A stretch of DNA of 64,000 nt from Paraburkholderia humisilvae (GTDB lineage: Bacteria; Pseudomonadota; Gammaproteobacteria; Burkholderiales; Burkholderiaceae): the NCBI RefSeq assembly GCF_902859855.1, contig NZ_CADIKH010000026.1, forward strand, positions 1 to 64,000, given 5' to 3'. A program made the position numbers and the translations under genes. The notes under the pieces are model-generated. The model did no database searches and had not been told where the DNA came from. It saw only the letters and a program-made list of their open reading frames with translations. Positions 27,856 to 35,518 of the stretch are shown here, one piece after another; the stretch's first letter is position 1, and each line of letters begins with the position of its first letter.

Positions 27856-28554
27856 ATGGGATGCATCAACTCGACAGCAAATGTGGAACAAGCGCGGAAC
27901 GTTGCGTTGCAGCCAGTGCGGCATAACCCTTCGTCTCAAACACAAACGACCGGTTCGGCCACCCGGCAACAAGTTCGTAACGAGCTAGCTGAATTGTCCC
28001 GTCCGCCCAGCAGAACGTCGCTTCGGGAAGGTGACAAGTACCGGACTCTCGGGGTGATTAAACACTATTACGAAATGGATATCGGGGCAGCCGGTGAAGA
28101 AAATGCGGTGGAGTACTTTAGTAGTCGGCAGCGTGACCGACACGAAATCAAAATTCAAGATGGAGTGATGCTTCAGAAGACTCGCGATGGCCGCTGGATA
28201 CCAATGGACACTAACGGGAGACACGCCATATTCGTCATGAACGGACAGGGGACGGTCTACGCCGGCGACCAGGACTTCGTCCCTAAACACAGCTCGTTTT
28301 TGGCCGGAGGACCCGTCGCTGCTGCTGGTACGCTAAGCGTAAAAAATGGGCAACCACAACGTGTTACAGATCAAAGTGGACACTATATGCCACCAAGGGA
28401 GCATTCGAGCCAATTTGAGCGGGAGTTGCGAGACAAAGGGGTGTCGAGCAACTATTACACACGTTACGATGGGAAAACTAAAGCGCAATTGGAGCAAGCA
28501 CGCGTTGAACACGAACGTGTCTATCCGGAAGGTGTACGCACGAAGCAATACTAA
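27856..28554 (+). CDS. Candidate type III effector: MGC acylation motif plus IQM-like domain
   Basis: A 232-residue protein. The ATG at 27856 has GAGGAG 6 nt upstream and lies just past a perfect PIP-box promoter; the upstream in-frame ATG at 27790 precedes the -10 and cannot be the start. The N-terminus MGCINSTANV matches eukaryotic N-myristoylation plus palmitoylation signals, as in AvrB or AvrRpm1. Residues 1-60 are Ser/Thr/Gln-rich, as in type III secretion signals. Residues about 85-200 contain AIFVMNGQGTVYAGDQ, HSSFLAGGPVAAAG (145-158) and SGHYMPP (174-180), then an F-E-R-E-L helix. From memory this pattern matches the conserved region of plant IQM calmodulin-binding proteins and scattered bacterial proteins. 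No membrane helix or Sec signal. GC is lower than the backbone. Biochemical function is unknown. Confidence 0.8.
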   Translation: MGCINSTANVEQARNVALQPVRHNPSSQTQTTGSATRQQVRNELAELSRPPSRTSLREGDKYRTLGVIKHYYEMDIGAAGEENAVEYFSSRQRDRHEIKIQDGVMLQKTRDGRWIPMDTNGRHAIFVMNGQGTVYAGDQDFVPKHSSFLAGGPVAAAGTLSVKNGQPQRVTDQSGHYMPPREHSSQFERELRDKGVSSNYYTRYDGKTKAQLEQARVEHERVYPEGVRTKQY

Positions 28555-28638
28555 TTAGGGGCGTAGGGCAGTAGGGGTATCGTCTGCGTGGTACTCTGAC
28601 TTAGGCAAGTCAAAGCAGATTCTCGCCTGGGAAATTAA

Positions 28639-28968
28639 GTGAACCGCGTCGCGTGGTCTATCGCTTACCTGTGCGTTGGTGTCGCGTTGTCGTGGCTATC
28701 GATGGTATGGATTAGCCGATTGTCCCGGCGGCTAGCATGGCCGCTAATCAATACGCGTTGGCATGATTGTTGGGATATCGAGCATTGCCATGTATCGGCG
28801 TTAGGTTATACGTTCATCGTCGCGTTCATCGCCGCGCCGAGCCTGATTTGGGCGATTGCCGGATTTAAGCAAGCTAACGCTGCTTCGTCGCGAGCCGTAG
28901 CGGCGCTCTCACTTGTCTTGGGTATGGTCTGTTTCTATCTGCTCTACTACGCCGCAGTATGGCGTTGA
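28639..28968 (+). CDS. Small membrane protein, island gene, unknown function
   Basis: A 109-residue protein from a GTG start, with three predicted membrane helices (about residues 7-26, 55-75 and 84-105) and a central loop holding a C-x(5)-C pair (CWDIEHC). The ribosome site (TGGGAAATTAA) is modest. Start-site flanks and the pattern of helix 1, SR-x-x-R and D-x-E-x-C resemble the gene at 29318, suggesting the two are diverged copies. Lower GC than the backbone. A strong terminator follows. Not recognised. Confidence 0.55.
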   Translation: MNRVAWSIAYLCVGVALSWLSMVWISRLSRRLAWPLINTRWHDCWDIEHCHVSALGYTFIVAFIAAPSLIWAIAGFKQANAASSRAVAALSLVLGMVCFYLLYYAAVWR

Positions 28969-29008
28969 TTATTATCAGACGGCCACCCGTTTCGCAGTCG
29001 GCCTTGCC

Positions 29009-29031
29009 GCCCCGCACGTGCGGGGCTTTCT
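29009..29031 (+). terminator. Intrinsic terminator
   Basis: A perfect 18-bp palindrome (arm GCCCCGCAC) followed by TTTCT. It lies 40 bp after the small membrane-protein gene and would end the effector/membrane-protein transcript. Confidence 0.85.
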
Positions 29032-29317
29032 ATTCCAGCGTGCAACGCTACTCCCTTGATTCGTACGTTTCGTGTCCCGTTCCGTTATCCAAACGCCCAT
29101 CGTTCCTGTCTCTGCGTCGTGTCGGCATGACCAAATGGCGAGCCTTGGCGGTGCGCGGTATTGACACGCTCATATGCCCGCGCGAAATGTTCCGGGCCCC
29201 AACTCGATACGACGAGGCGCCGCCCCGCTTACAAGTTTGTAGCTGCAACGCCGGCCGTACAGCGCGCAACGCTCTGACCTTGGAACGTCGCCGGCCGATC
29301 TCGTTCTGGGAGATAAC

Positions 29318-29584
29318 GTGAAACGCATCGCAATAACGGCTTTGGGCTTCGGATGGGGGCTGTTTTTGATGTGGTTGACGCTATACATCTTAAGTCGGGT
29401 CACCCGGTCGCATGACCATTTACCCGTTTCAGCTTGCAATGACATGGAGCGCTGCAGTTCACGCCTCATCGCTCTTTTGTCCCTGGCAACCGTGTTTTTT
29501 GTACCCACATGCGCCTTTGCGCGTCTGAATGCGGTCGCTTACGGGCGTTGGTCAGTGGTCCGGTGGGCTGCGTCTTTTGTGTAG
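29318..29584 (+). CDS. Small membrane protein, island gene, related to the gene at 28639
   Basis: An 88-residue protein from GTG with GGGAGATA 4 nt upstream. It has two membrane helices (about residues 5-27 and 48-68), a loop SRVTRSHDHLP, and CNDMERC mirroring the CWDIEHC of the earlier gene. It is shorter, as if the C-terminal helix were lost or diverged. Function unknown. Confidence 0.5.
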   Translation: MKRIAITALGFGWGLFLMWLTLYILSRVTRSHDHLPVSACNDMERCSSRLIALLSLATVFFVPTCAFARLNAVAYGRWSVVRWAASFV

Positions 29585-29788
29585 AACCCGCTGCACCACT
29601 TCAAAGTCACTTCCCACATCCAAGACTGCAGGCACATGACCCGTATCCCGATAACCGTCCGCACACCAGCCTTCCCACCCAGCAATTTTTGTACTCCACC
29701 CTCCATTTCGCGGTAAGATACGCAAATTCGAGATGCGGTAACCCTTTGATTTTATAGACGAACCCGCAATCCGTATAGTTGGACGACG

Positions 29789-29835
29789 CCCTTCGAATGC
29801 CGGGGTTGCAAGTTCCACCCCAGCCGGGCGCGCCA
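29789..29835 (+). repeat. Degenerate copy of the tRNA-Arg 3' half (att-like direct repeat)
   Basis: 47 bases aligning to 26897-26943 with seven mismatches; the final 17 (CCCAGCCGGGCGCGCCA) are identical. The D-arm and 5' acceptor strand are absent, so it cannot be a working tRNA. It marks the far end of the island. Confidence 0.85.
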
Positions 29836-29880
29836 GATTTTTGAAAGGACACTGGGTGATCTGAATTACCCAGCCAGATC

Positions 29881-29914
29881 AAGGCCCTACGGCGGAAGCC
29901 AAGGGTCTTTTTTT
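29881..29914 (+). terminator. Intrinsic terminator, probably the displaced tRNA-Arg terminator
   Basis: The stem GGCCCT/AGGGTC encloses an inner GGC-GGAA-GCC hairpin and is followed by a run of eight T. It sits about 45 bp past the degenerate tRNA end, where the terminator of an uninterrupted tRNA-Arg gene would be. Confidence 0.8.
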
Positions 29915-29972
29915 CTCGTGTTGCCGGAAACAGTTGCCGGCGCGTAATAGAACAGGTGGGAGGTGGGTGAGT

Positions 29973-30101
29973 ATGCTTAAGCGCTTGATAGCTATTTCGT
30001 TGTTGTTCAGTAGCCTGCTCGCATTGGCGGGCTGCAATACGGTCGCAGGCGCCGGTAAAGACCTGACTGACTCAGCGAACGCCGTTAAGAAGGCGCTCTG
30101 A
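29973..30101 (+). CDS. Entericidin-family small lipoprotein
   Basis: A 42-residue lipoprotein. It has a basic start (MLKRLIA), a hydrophobic core, lipobox LAGC with the acylated Cys at residue 21, then NTVAGAGKDLTDSANAVKKAL, the typical EcnA/EcnB tail. GGAGGT lies upstream. Entericidins are membrane-associated lipoproteins linked to stress-induced lysis in enterics; in Burkholderia they are common single-gene units of uncertain role. A perfect 13-bp-arm terminator follows. Confidence 0.9.
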   Translation: MLKRLIAISLLFSSLLALAGCNTVAGAGKDLTDSANAVKKAL

Positions 30102-30138
30102 AGCCCGGCGAATCTCTTTCGAACAGTAGTGGCTCCGA

Positions 30139-30177
30139 CGAGGGCCGGAGTGAGTCAAACTCCGGCCCTCGCGTTTT
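30139..30177 (+). terminator. Intrinsic terminator of the entericidin gene
   Basis: Perfect 13-bp arms (CGAGGGCCGGAGT and its complement) around a 7-nt loop, then GTTTT. It lies 38 bp after the lipoprotein stop. Confidence 0.9.
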
Positions 30178-30388
30178 CAGATCACGCCGGTGTGATCGTG
30201 AATTTGCCCGGCTCGACCGGGTTGCCGAACCGCGCTTCTGTTCCTCCACCTCTCCCTTCTTCGCTCCAACGTTCGTCGTGTCGATTGAGATCGCACACCT
30301 TTTTATTTGGCTATCCGATTTATTTTTCCTGACTGCAACGTGGGATGCCTCAACCCACATCCATACACCCTCTTCCCTCGCTTTCAGA

Positions 30389-30724
30389 GGGCTGTATCGC
30401 AACGGGCTCGCAACCGTCGGGCCGGTCGCCATCGCCCAGGTCGGCCAGCTGCATTTTGATCGGTTCTTTATGGGCGCACGCGGCATCGACCTCGAAGCCA
30501 GCTGGACCAACGCGAACCAGCTGGAGACCCAGCTGAAACACGCAGCGATCGAACGTAGCCGCCAGGTGTGTGCGATCGCGGACAGCACCAAATGGGGTCA
30601 GCGCGGCTTCGTATCGATTGTCCCATTCGAGCGGGTTTCGACCTGGGTGTGCGACGACGATTTGCCGCACAATGCACGTTCGGCTGCTGAAAACGCAGGC
30701 ATCGAATTGCTGCTTGCCAGCTGA
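30389..30724 (+). pseudogene. DeoR-family regulator, 5'-truncated remnant
   Basis: About 111 codons match only the C-terminal sugar-phosphate-sensing domain of DeoR regulators: GLYRNGLATVGPVAIAQ, LHFDRFFMGARGIDLEASWT, NANQLETQLKHAAIERSRQV, ADSTKWGQRGFVSIVPF. The N-terminal winged-helix domain and half of the effector domain are missing. The sequence before about 30389 is unrelated, although the frame stays open back to 30278. It is followed by a HAD phosphatase in the same orientation, a pairing typical of polyol or sugar operons. Probably a remnant left by a deletion next to the island. Confidence 0.75.
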
Positions 30725-30744
30725 TCTTTCCAGGACTGTTCCCC

Positions 30745-31407
30745 ATGCATCGACAATTGGATTTTCTGCGCTGTAACTGTGTGCTGTTTGATATGGACGG
30801 TACGCTGCTCGACTCCCGGGCGCCAATGCACCGGGCGTACATCGAGTGGGCGAACCGATACGGGCTGGACCCTGCGCTCGTGGTACGGGAAGCCCAAGGA
30901 CGCCGCACGATCGACACGATGCGGACATTTGCGCCGGCCGGTGTGGACGTCGAAGCAGACGCGCTTGCTCTGATGCGGCGTGAGTATGACGATACCGACG
31001 GCATTATCGAGGTCCCGGGCGCGGGTGCGCTGCTACGCGCGTTGCCCGCGGATCGCTGGGCCGTCGTGACTTCCGCGGATCGGCCGCTTGCGCTCAAACG
31101 CCTGGAAGCCGCCGGCTTGCCGGCTCCGCCACTGCTGGTCAGCGCGGAAGACGTCACACGCGGCAAGCCCGCACCGGACGGATTCCAGCTTGCAGCCCGA
31201 CGCATGAATTCCGACGCGCGCAACAGCGTGGTGTTCGAGGATGCGCCGGCCGGCATCGAGGCGGGCGTTGCGGCGGGCGCCAAGGTAATCGCGATCGCGT
31301 GGGCGTCGTCGGCTGCCGGGTTCGGTGAAACCGTTCGCGTGCAGGATCTCCGCTGCATCCGTCCCGTCATGGACGGCGATGATATCGTCCTGCAAATTTC
31401 CGCCTGA
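30745..31407 (+). CDS. HAD-family (subfamily IA) sugar-phosphate phosphatase
   Basis: A 220-residue hydrolase with the catalytic VLFDMDGTLLDS (nucleophile Asp and acid/base Asp), the Thr/Ser motif VVTSADRPLAL, Lys motif GKPAPDGFQLAAR, and the metal-binding VVFEDAPAGIEAGVAAGAKVIAI. It resembles sugar- or polyol-phosphate phosphatases such as YfbT/YniC. The true substrate cannot be read from the sequence. It lies 20 bp after the DeoR remnant, suggesting the two were once one polyol operon. Confidence 0.88.
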   Translation: MHRQLDFLRCNCVLFDMDGTLLDSRAPMHRAYIEWANRYGLDPALVVREAQGRRTIDTMRTFAPAGVDVEADALALMRREYDDTDGIIEVPGAGALLRALPADRWAVVTSADRPLALKRLEAAGLPAPPLLVSAEDVTRGKPAPDGFQLAARRMNSDARNSVVFEDAPAGIEAGVAAGAKVIAIAWASSAAGFGETVRVQDLRCIRPVMDGDDIVLQISA

Positions 31408-31603
31408 GCGCCGCGGCGAGTAAGCTCGCCGCCCCTTGCCTGGCTCGCTGGATCATTTCGTACCAGAAAGCGTTATCCTCCGCATCGGTGTGATCGGCAT
31501 CGATTTCAGATCCGTCTGACCAGAAAGACACAAACTGTCCCTTTGCTTTGGCACAGACTGGTACGTGCGATGCGTTCGCCACGTCCACGCAATACGGTTG
31601 CAT
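31367..31603 (-). CDS. Hypothetical small protein (uncertain)
   Basis: A 78-residue reading frame whose middle (GQFVSFWSDGSEIDADHTDA, DNAFWYEMIQRARQG) has natural-looking composition. The C-terminal end overlaps the HAD gene on the opposite strand by 41 bp. The ribosome site is not convincing. Not recognised; it may be a decayed gene or chance. Confidence 0.3.
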   Translation of the reverse strand: MQPYCVDVANASHVPVCAKAKGQFVSFWSDGSEIDADHTDAEDNAFWYEMIQRARQGAASLLAAALRRKFAGRYHRRP

Positions 31604-31709
31604 TGGCACAAAACATGCGGCCCGCCGTTGCAGTTATACACACAGGTCACCGCCGCCGTGCGACCGATCGACTTGCGCACTGACGGGGCGAATCGTAAGG
31701 ACGCGGACG

Positions 31710-32729
31710 ATGGGTGCCAACGAGCAACTGCAGGATTGGCGTAGCGATGCGCTCAACCTGGAGCGGGAAGCCGCGAAGGCGGTGATCGGACAGCACGACA
31801 CGGTGCGGCTGATCAATATCGCGCTTTTTGCACGCGGCCATGTGCTGCCTGAAGGCGGTGTCGGCGTCGGCAAAACAACCTTGTTGCGCGCAATCGCCCG
31901 CGCGGTCGGCGGCCAGTTCGAGCGTGTCGAAGGCACGATCGATCTGATGCCGGGCGACCTCGTTTATCACACGTATGTCGATGCGGACGGCAAACCGCGT
32001 ATCGAACCGGGGCCATTGCTAAAGCACGGCGAATCGCTGTCGACTTTCTTTTTCAACGAAATCAACCGTGCCCGCCCGCAGGTGCAATCGCTGTTGCTGA
32101 GGGCGATGGCGGAGCGCTCGGTGTTCGCGTTCGATCGTGAATACAACTTTCCGCACATGACGCTGTTCGCCGACCGGAACAAGGTCGAAAAGGAGGAGAC
32201 CTTCGAACTCGCGTCGGCCGCGCGCGACCGCTTCATGTTCGAACTCAACATGGCCACGCCCGACGACGACGAGGTACGGCGCACGCTGGTGTTCGACCCA
32301 TTGTTTCACGACACCGACGCGCTGCTGGACCGCGTCGCACCGGCCGTTTTGCCATGGCAGGCGCTGAACACGATTGCTGCGATCATTCAGGCGAGCGTGC
32401 ACGCATCCGAAGCGATCGAGCGCTATGCGCTGGACATCTGGCGCGCCACCGAGTCGCCCGCGCGCTATGGCATCGCACTCGACGAGGTCGACATGAATAA
32501 CCTGATCCTCGCGGGCGCCAGTCCTCGCGGGATGAGCATGTTGCTGCGCGCTGCGCGAGTCGTCGCGTGGCTTGCCGGTCGTACGTATATCGAACCCGAG
32601 GACGTACACGTCGTCATCGCGCCGACGCTCGCACATCGGGTGTTTTTCACGCCGATCTATGAGCTGCGACGCACCGAGCTCGCGCAGGCGTTGATCGAGC
32701 GGATCGTCGAGCGCATCGCCGCGCCGTAA
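31710..32729 (+). CDS. mxaR: MoxR-type AAA+ ATPase (MxaR)
   Basis: A 339-residue AAA+ ATPase with Walker A LPEGGVGVGKTTLLRA, the MoxR signature VEGTIDLMPGDL and Walker B FFFNEINRARPQVQSLLLRAMAE. MxaR/MoxR proteins act as chaperones with von Willebrand factor A partners to mature PQQ methanol dehydrogenase. It is followed 4 bp later by mxaS and then mxaA, C, K and L in tight array, which identifies the family. ATG at 31710 with TAAGGA upstream; the longer frame lacks homology. Confidence 0.9.
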   Translation: MGANEQLQDWRSDALNLEREAAKAVIGQHDTVRLINIALFARGHVLPEGGVGVGKTTLLRAIARAVGGQFERVEGTIDLMPGDLVYHTYVDADGKPRIEPGPLLKHGESLSTFFFNEINRARPQVQSLLLRAMAERSVFAFDREYNFPHMTLFADRNKVEKEETFELASAARDRFMFELNMATPDDDEVRRTLVFDPLFHDTDALLDRVAPAVLPWQALNTIAAIIQASVHASEAIERYALDIWRATESPARYGIALDEVDMNNLILAGASPRGMSMLLRAARVVAWLAGRTYIEPEDVHVVIAPTLAHRVFFTPIYELRRTELAQALIERIVERIAAP

Positions 32730-32733
32730 TGCC

Positions 32734-33612
32734 ATGCCGCAACTCAAGGAATTTCATTACAGGTTGCCGGTGCGCGTGGCCGGCGCGCGGCCCGGCTCGC
32801 ATCGAGGCACGAGCGTCGGCGTTGGCCAGGAGTTCATCTCGCACGCACGCCTGTTCGATTATCCGGACCCGCGGCGCATCGACATTCGCGCCAGCATTCG
32901 AGGCGGACACGGCGAATGGCTAGTCAGGCTTCACCGGCAGCGAGTCGCGGTGCCCGTCTACGCGGTCGTGGACGTGTCGGCGTCGATGCGGTTTGGCCGA
33001 CTCTCGTCGAAGCTCGAGGCCGCTGCGCAGTTCGTCGAAGCGCTGGGCTACAGCGCGTTCCGTCATGGCGATCGTGCCGGCATGCTGGCGTTCGATACGA
33101 ATGAGCGCGAGGACCTGTTTCTGCCGGCTCGCCATGTGCGCGGCGCCGGCGCATTGATGAGCGATACGCTGCGGCACGCGAAACCAGGCGGGGACCCAGG
33201 CGGCAAGCGAGGCGCGTCGCCGGTGGCCGGATTGGAAAAGGCGCTCGCGCGCATTGCTGAACGTGCGTGCCTGGTCTTTCTGGTCTCCGATTTCCACTGG
33301 CCGCTCGATACGCTGCCCACGATGCTTCGATCGGCTCCCCGTATCTGGCTGGTGCCCATCGTGTTGTGGAGTTCGGCGGAGTTGGAGCCGCCGTCGGCCA
33401 ACGGCTGGCTCACGACACACGACATGGAAACGGGCGAACCACGCTCGATCTGGATGACGGACGCGCTGCGCGACCGATGGCGCGCGGCCGTAGCCGCCAA
33501 CCGGAATCACATCAGCACCCTTTTCGCGAACAGCGGCATACGGCCGCTTTTCGCGACCGACACGGTCGATGCCGATGCGCTGAGCCGCTATTTCGTGGAG
33601 CAGGTCGCATGA
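32734..33612 (+). CDS. mxaS: MxaS-like DUF58 protein
   Basis: A 292-residue protein with a DUF58 N-terminus (RLFDYPDPRRIDIRASIRGG) and a vWA-like domain with the metal-site motif YAVVDVSASMRFG (DxSxS). In methylotrophs MxaS is needed with MxaA, C, K and L to insert calcium into methanol dehydrogenase. The stop overlaps the next start (ATGA), so translation is coupled. Confidence 0.88.
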   Translation: MPQLKEFHYRLPVRVAGARPGSHRGTSVGVGQEFISHARLFDYPDPRRIDIRASIRGGHGEWLVRLHRQRVAVPVYAVVDVSASMRFGRLSSKLEAAAQFVEALGYSAFRHGDRAGMLAFDTNEREDLFLPARHVRGAGALMSDTLRHAKPGGDPGGKRGASPVAGLEKALARIAERACLVFLVSDFHWPLDTLPTMLRSAPRIWLVPIVLWSSAELEPPSANGWLTTHDMETGEPRSIWMTDALRDRWRAAVAANRNHISTLFANSGIRPLFATDTVDADALSRYFVEQVA

Positions 33613-34523
33613 CGCAACGAGCGAGCGCGCGGGAGAAAGGAAGCGAACGCGGGCGGGCATGCGTGGCCATCGCGCTTGGGCTATCGATGCTGTGTGCCTG
33701 CCGGTTGGCGAATGCAGATCAGGCGATCGTGCAACAGCCTCCTGCGTTCGGCCACGCGATTGCCGATGTGCTCGAGCAAAAGGTGCTGCTGCAGGAGCGC
33801 GGCCACCGTGCCGAACTGGTCGCGCTGCCGTCCGCCGGCCGCATCACGCCGTGGCTCGAACGCCGCCCGCCTTCCATTTCGACGGATGATGAAGGCCGCC
33901 AGTGGCTCGTGCTCCACTATCAGATTGTCAACGCGCCGCAGCAGCTGGTGTCCGTGACGATCCCCGCGACGAGGCTGCCGCTCACGTCCGGTGCCGCGCT
34001 CGATGTCCCTGACTGGGCCGTGACGGTCGCGCCGCTGACACTCACCGACCCGCCGAATCGCGGACTGCTGACGCCGTTGCAAGCGGACCGCGTCATCACC
34101 GCGCCCTCTTTGGCGCCCATCCGGCGCGCGCTCGCGATCTGGGCGTCGGCCACATTCGGCGTCCTGATCGCGTGGTGCGCGTGGGCCTTGTGGCGCGACC
34201 GGCGCGAGTTTGCCCGGCTGCCGTTCGCGCGCGTGTGGCGAGCGCTGCGCCGCCGCGACCCCGCCTCAGTGGATGACGACGCGACCGCGTGGCGCCTGCT
34301 TCACGACGCCCTCAATTCAACGGCCGGCCGCGTGATTCGCGCGCGTTCATTGCCCCAATTGCTACGCGATGCGCCGCACCTGCAGCCGCTTCGCCCGCAG
34401 CTCGAGGCGTTCTTTCGTTGCTCGAGCGCGCGCTTCTTCGAAAACGTGCCGCCGCCCGAGCGATTTTCGTTGCGCAAATTCGCCGAGGCGCTGTATCGCG
34501 CCGAACGGCGCAACCAGCACTGA
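33609..34523 (+). CDS. mxaA: MxaA-like membrane protein
   Basis: A 304-residue protein with a signal or anchor segment (VAIALGLSMLCACRLANA), a periplasmic beta-rich region, one membrane helix near residues 175-197 (IWASATFGVLIAWCAWALW) and a cytoplasmic tail. It begins at an ATG overlapping the mxaS stop by 4 bases. The assignment rests on position between mxaS and a vWA protein, topology and size. Confidence 0.8.
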   Translation: MTQRASAREKGSERGRACVAIALGLSMLCACRLANADQAIVQQPPAFGHAIADVLEQKVLLQERGHRAELVALPSAGRITPWLERRPPSISTDDEGRQWLVLHYQIVNAPQQLVSVTIPATRLPLTSGAALDVPDWAVTVAPLTLTDPPNRGLLTPLQADRVITAPSLAPIRRALAIWASATFGVLIAWCAWALWRDRREFARLPFARVWRALRRRDPASVDDDATAWRLLHDALNSTAGRVIRARSLPQLLRDAPHLQPLRPQLEAFFRCSSARFFENVPPPERFSLRKFAEALYRAERRNQH

Positions 34524-34528
34524 CCGCC

Positions 34529-35518
34529 ATGCTGGACTTCGCCAACTCCTGGGTACTCGCGCTGCTGCCGCTGGCCGCGCTGCCGCTGTCGCGCCGGCGC
34601 ATCGATTCGCTACCGTTTCCGTGCGTCGCATGGCTGCCGCGCGACCCGATCGGACGCTTCGTCAGCGTGTTGTGGCGCGTGGCCGCGATGCTCGCGATCG
34701 CCGCGATCGTCGTCGGGCTCGCGGGTCCAGGCCGTTCGAATCTGCAACGGCAAGTGATGGGCGCCGGCGGCGAGATCCTGATCCTGATGGATCGCAGCGC
34801 CAGCATGGACGCCGAGCTTGGGCGCGGCCTCGCCAGGTTGCCGAACGGCATAGCCGGCGGCGAGTCGAAGAAACAGGTCGCATCGCGCGCGTTGGCGACT
34901 TTCGTCGCGCGACGTCCGAACGACAGCTTCGCATTCGTGCTGTTCGGCCTGCAGCCGATGCTCGCGGTCCCCTTTACGCGCGATCACGCGATCGTCGATG
35001 CGGCGATGGAGGCGACCAGTGTCGGCCGGGGCATGCCGGACACCCGGCTCGACGCCGGATTGTCCTACGCGGTTCGGCTATTCGACGGGCGACCGCACAC
35101 GGGCGGTCGTGCAATCGTCCTTGTATCCGACGGCGGCGCGCGCCTCGACGCAATGGCTCGTGAGCGGATCAGTGCCGCCCTCGCGCAAGACAGTGTCGCG
35201 CTGTATTTCGTCTATCTGCGCAGCGGCGTCTACAGTCCGGATCTCACTGATATTGCCCCTCAATTCAATCATTCGGCAGAAGCCGAACTACATCGTTTCT
35301 TTCAGTCCTTACGGACTCCGTATCACCTGTATCAGGCCAACGACGCGGAGCACATGGCTGCGGCCATGTCCGAGATTGGACGTCGTGAAAATCAGCAATC
35401 GGTATTGATCGAGCGGCTGCCGAGACAGGATCGGAGCACTGTATGCTTTGTCGCCGCGCTCGTCTGTTGTGCCGCGTTGATCTGCATCAGCAGTGTTCAG
35501 AAGCGGAGCTGGGCATGA
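34529..35518 (+). CDS. mxaC: MxaC-like vWA membrane protein
   Basis: A 329-residue protein. The N-terminal helices (about 8-22 and 42-62) precede a von Willebrand A domain with the MIDAS motif ILILMDRSASMDAEL. A late Thr/Asp region (AIVLVSDGGARLDAMARERI) and a C-terminal membrane helix (TVCFVAALVCCAALICIS) follow. It probably forms a periplasmic or membrane complex with MxaL, K and A during dehydrogenase maturation. It overlaps mxaK by 4 bases. Confidence 0.88.
   Translation: MLDFANSWVLALLPLAALPLSRRRIDSLPFPCVAWLPRDPIGRFVSVLWRVAAMLAIAAIVVGLAGPGRSNLQRQVMGAGGEILILMDRSASMDAELGRGLARLPNGIAGGESKKQVASRALATFVARRPNDSFAFVLFGLQPMLAVPFTRDHAIVDAAMEATSVGRGMPDTRLDAGLSYAVRLFDGRPHTGGRAIVLVSDGGARLDAMARERISAALAQDSVALYFVYLRSGVYSPDLTDIAPQFNHSAEAELHRFFQSLRTPYHLYQANDAEHMAAAMSEIGRRENQQSVLIERLPRQDRSTVCFVAALVCCAALICISSVQKRSWA

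Larger units (their letters stand above)
26944..29835 (+). mobile_element. Small genomic island or prophage remnant at tRNA-Arg(CCG)
   Basis: A 2.9-kb segment between the 3' end of tRNA-Arg and a 47-bp copy of that tRNA's 3' half (40 of 47 bases identical, the last 17 identical). The DNA inside is visibly less GC-rich than its surroundings. It holds an inovirus-like regulator pseudogene touching the tRNA, a candidate type III effector gene with its own PIP box, and two small membrane-protein genes. No integrase gene is seen, so it can no longer move on its own. The degenerate copy is probably the original tRNA end, displaced when the element supplied a new one. Confidence 0.75.

Noticed and set aside
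28959..29321. A 120-codon plus-strand frame between the two island membrane-protein genes
   Set aside because: It runs through a perfect intrinsic terminator, has no ribosome site and no coherent composition.
29789..29835. A second tRNA-Arg gene
   Set aside because: Only the 3' half is present with seven mismatches; the D-arm and 5' acceptor strand are missing. It is treated as an att-like repeat.
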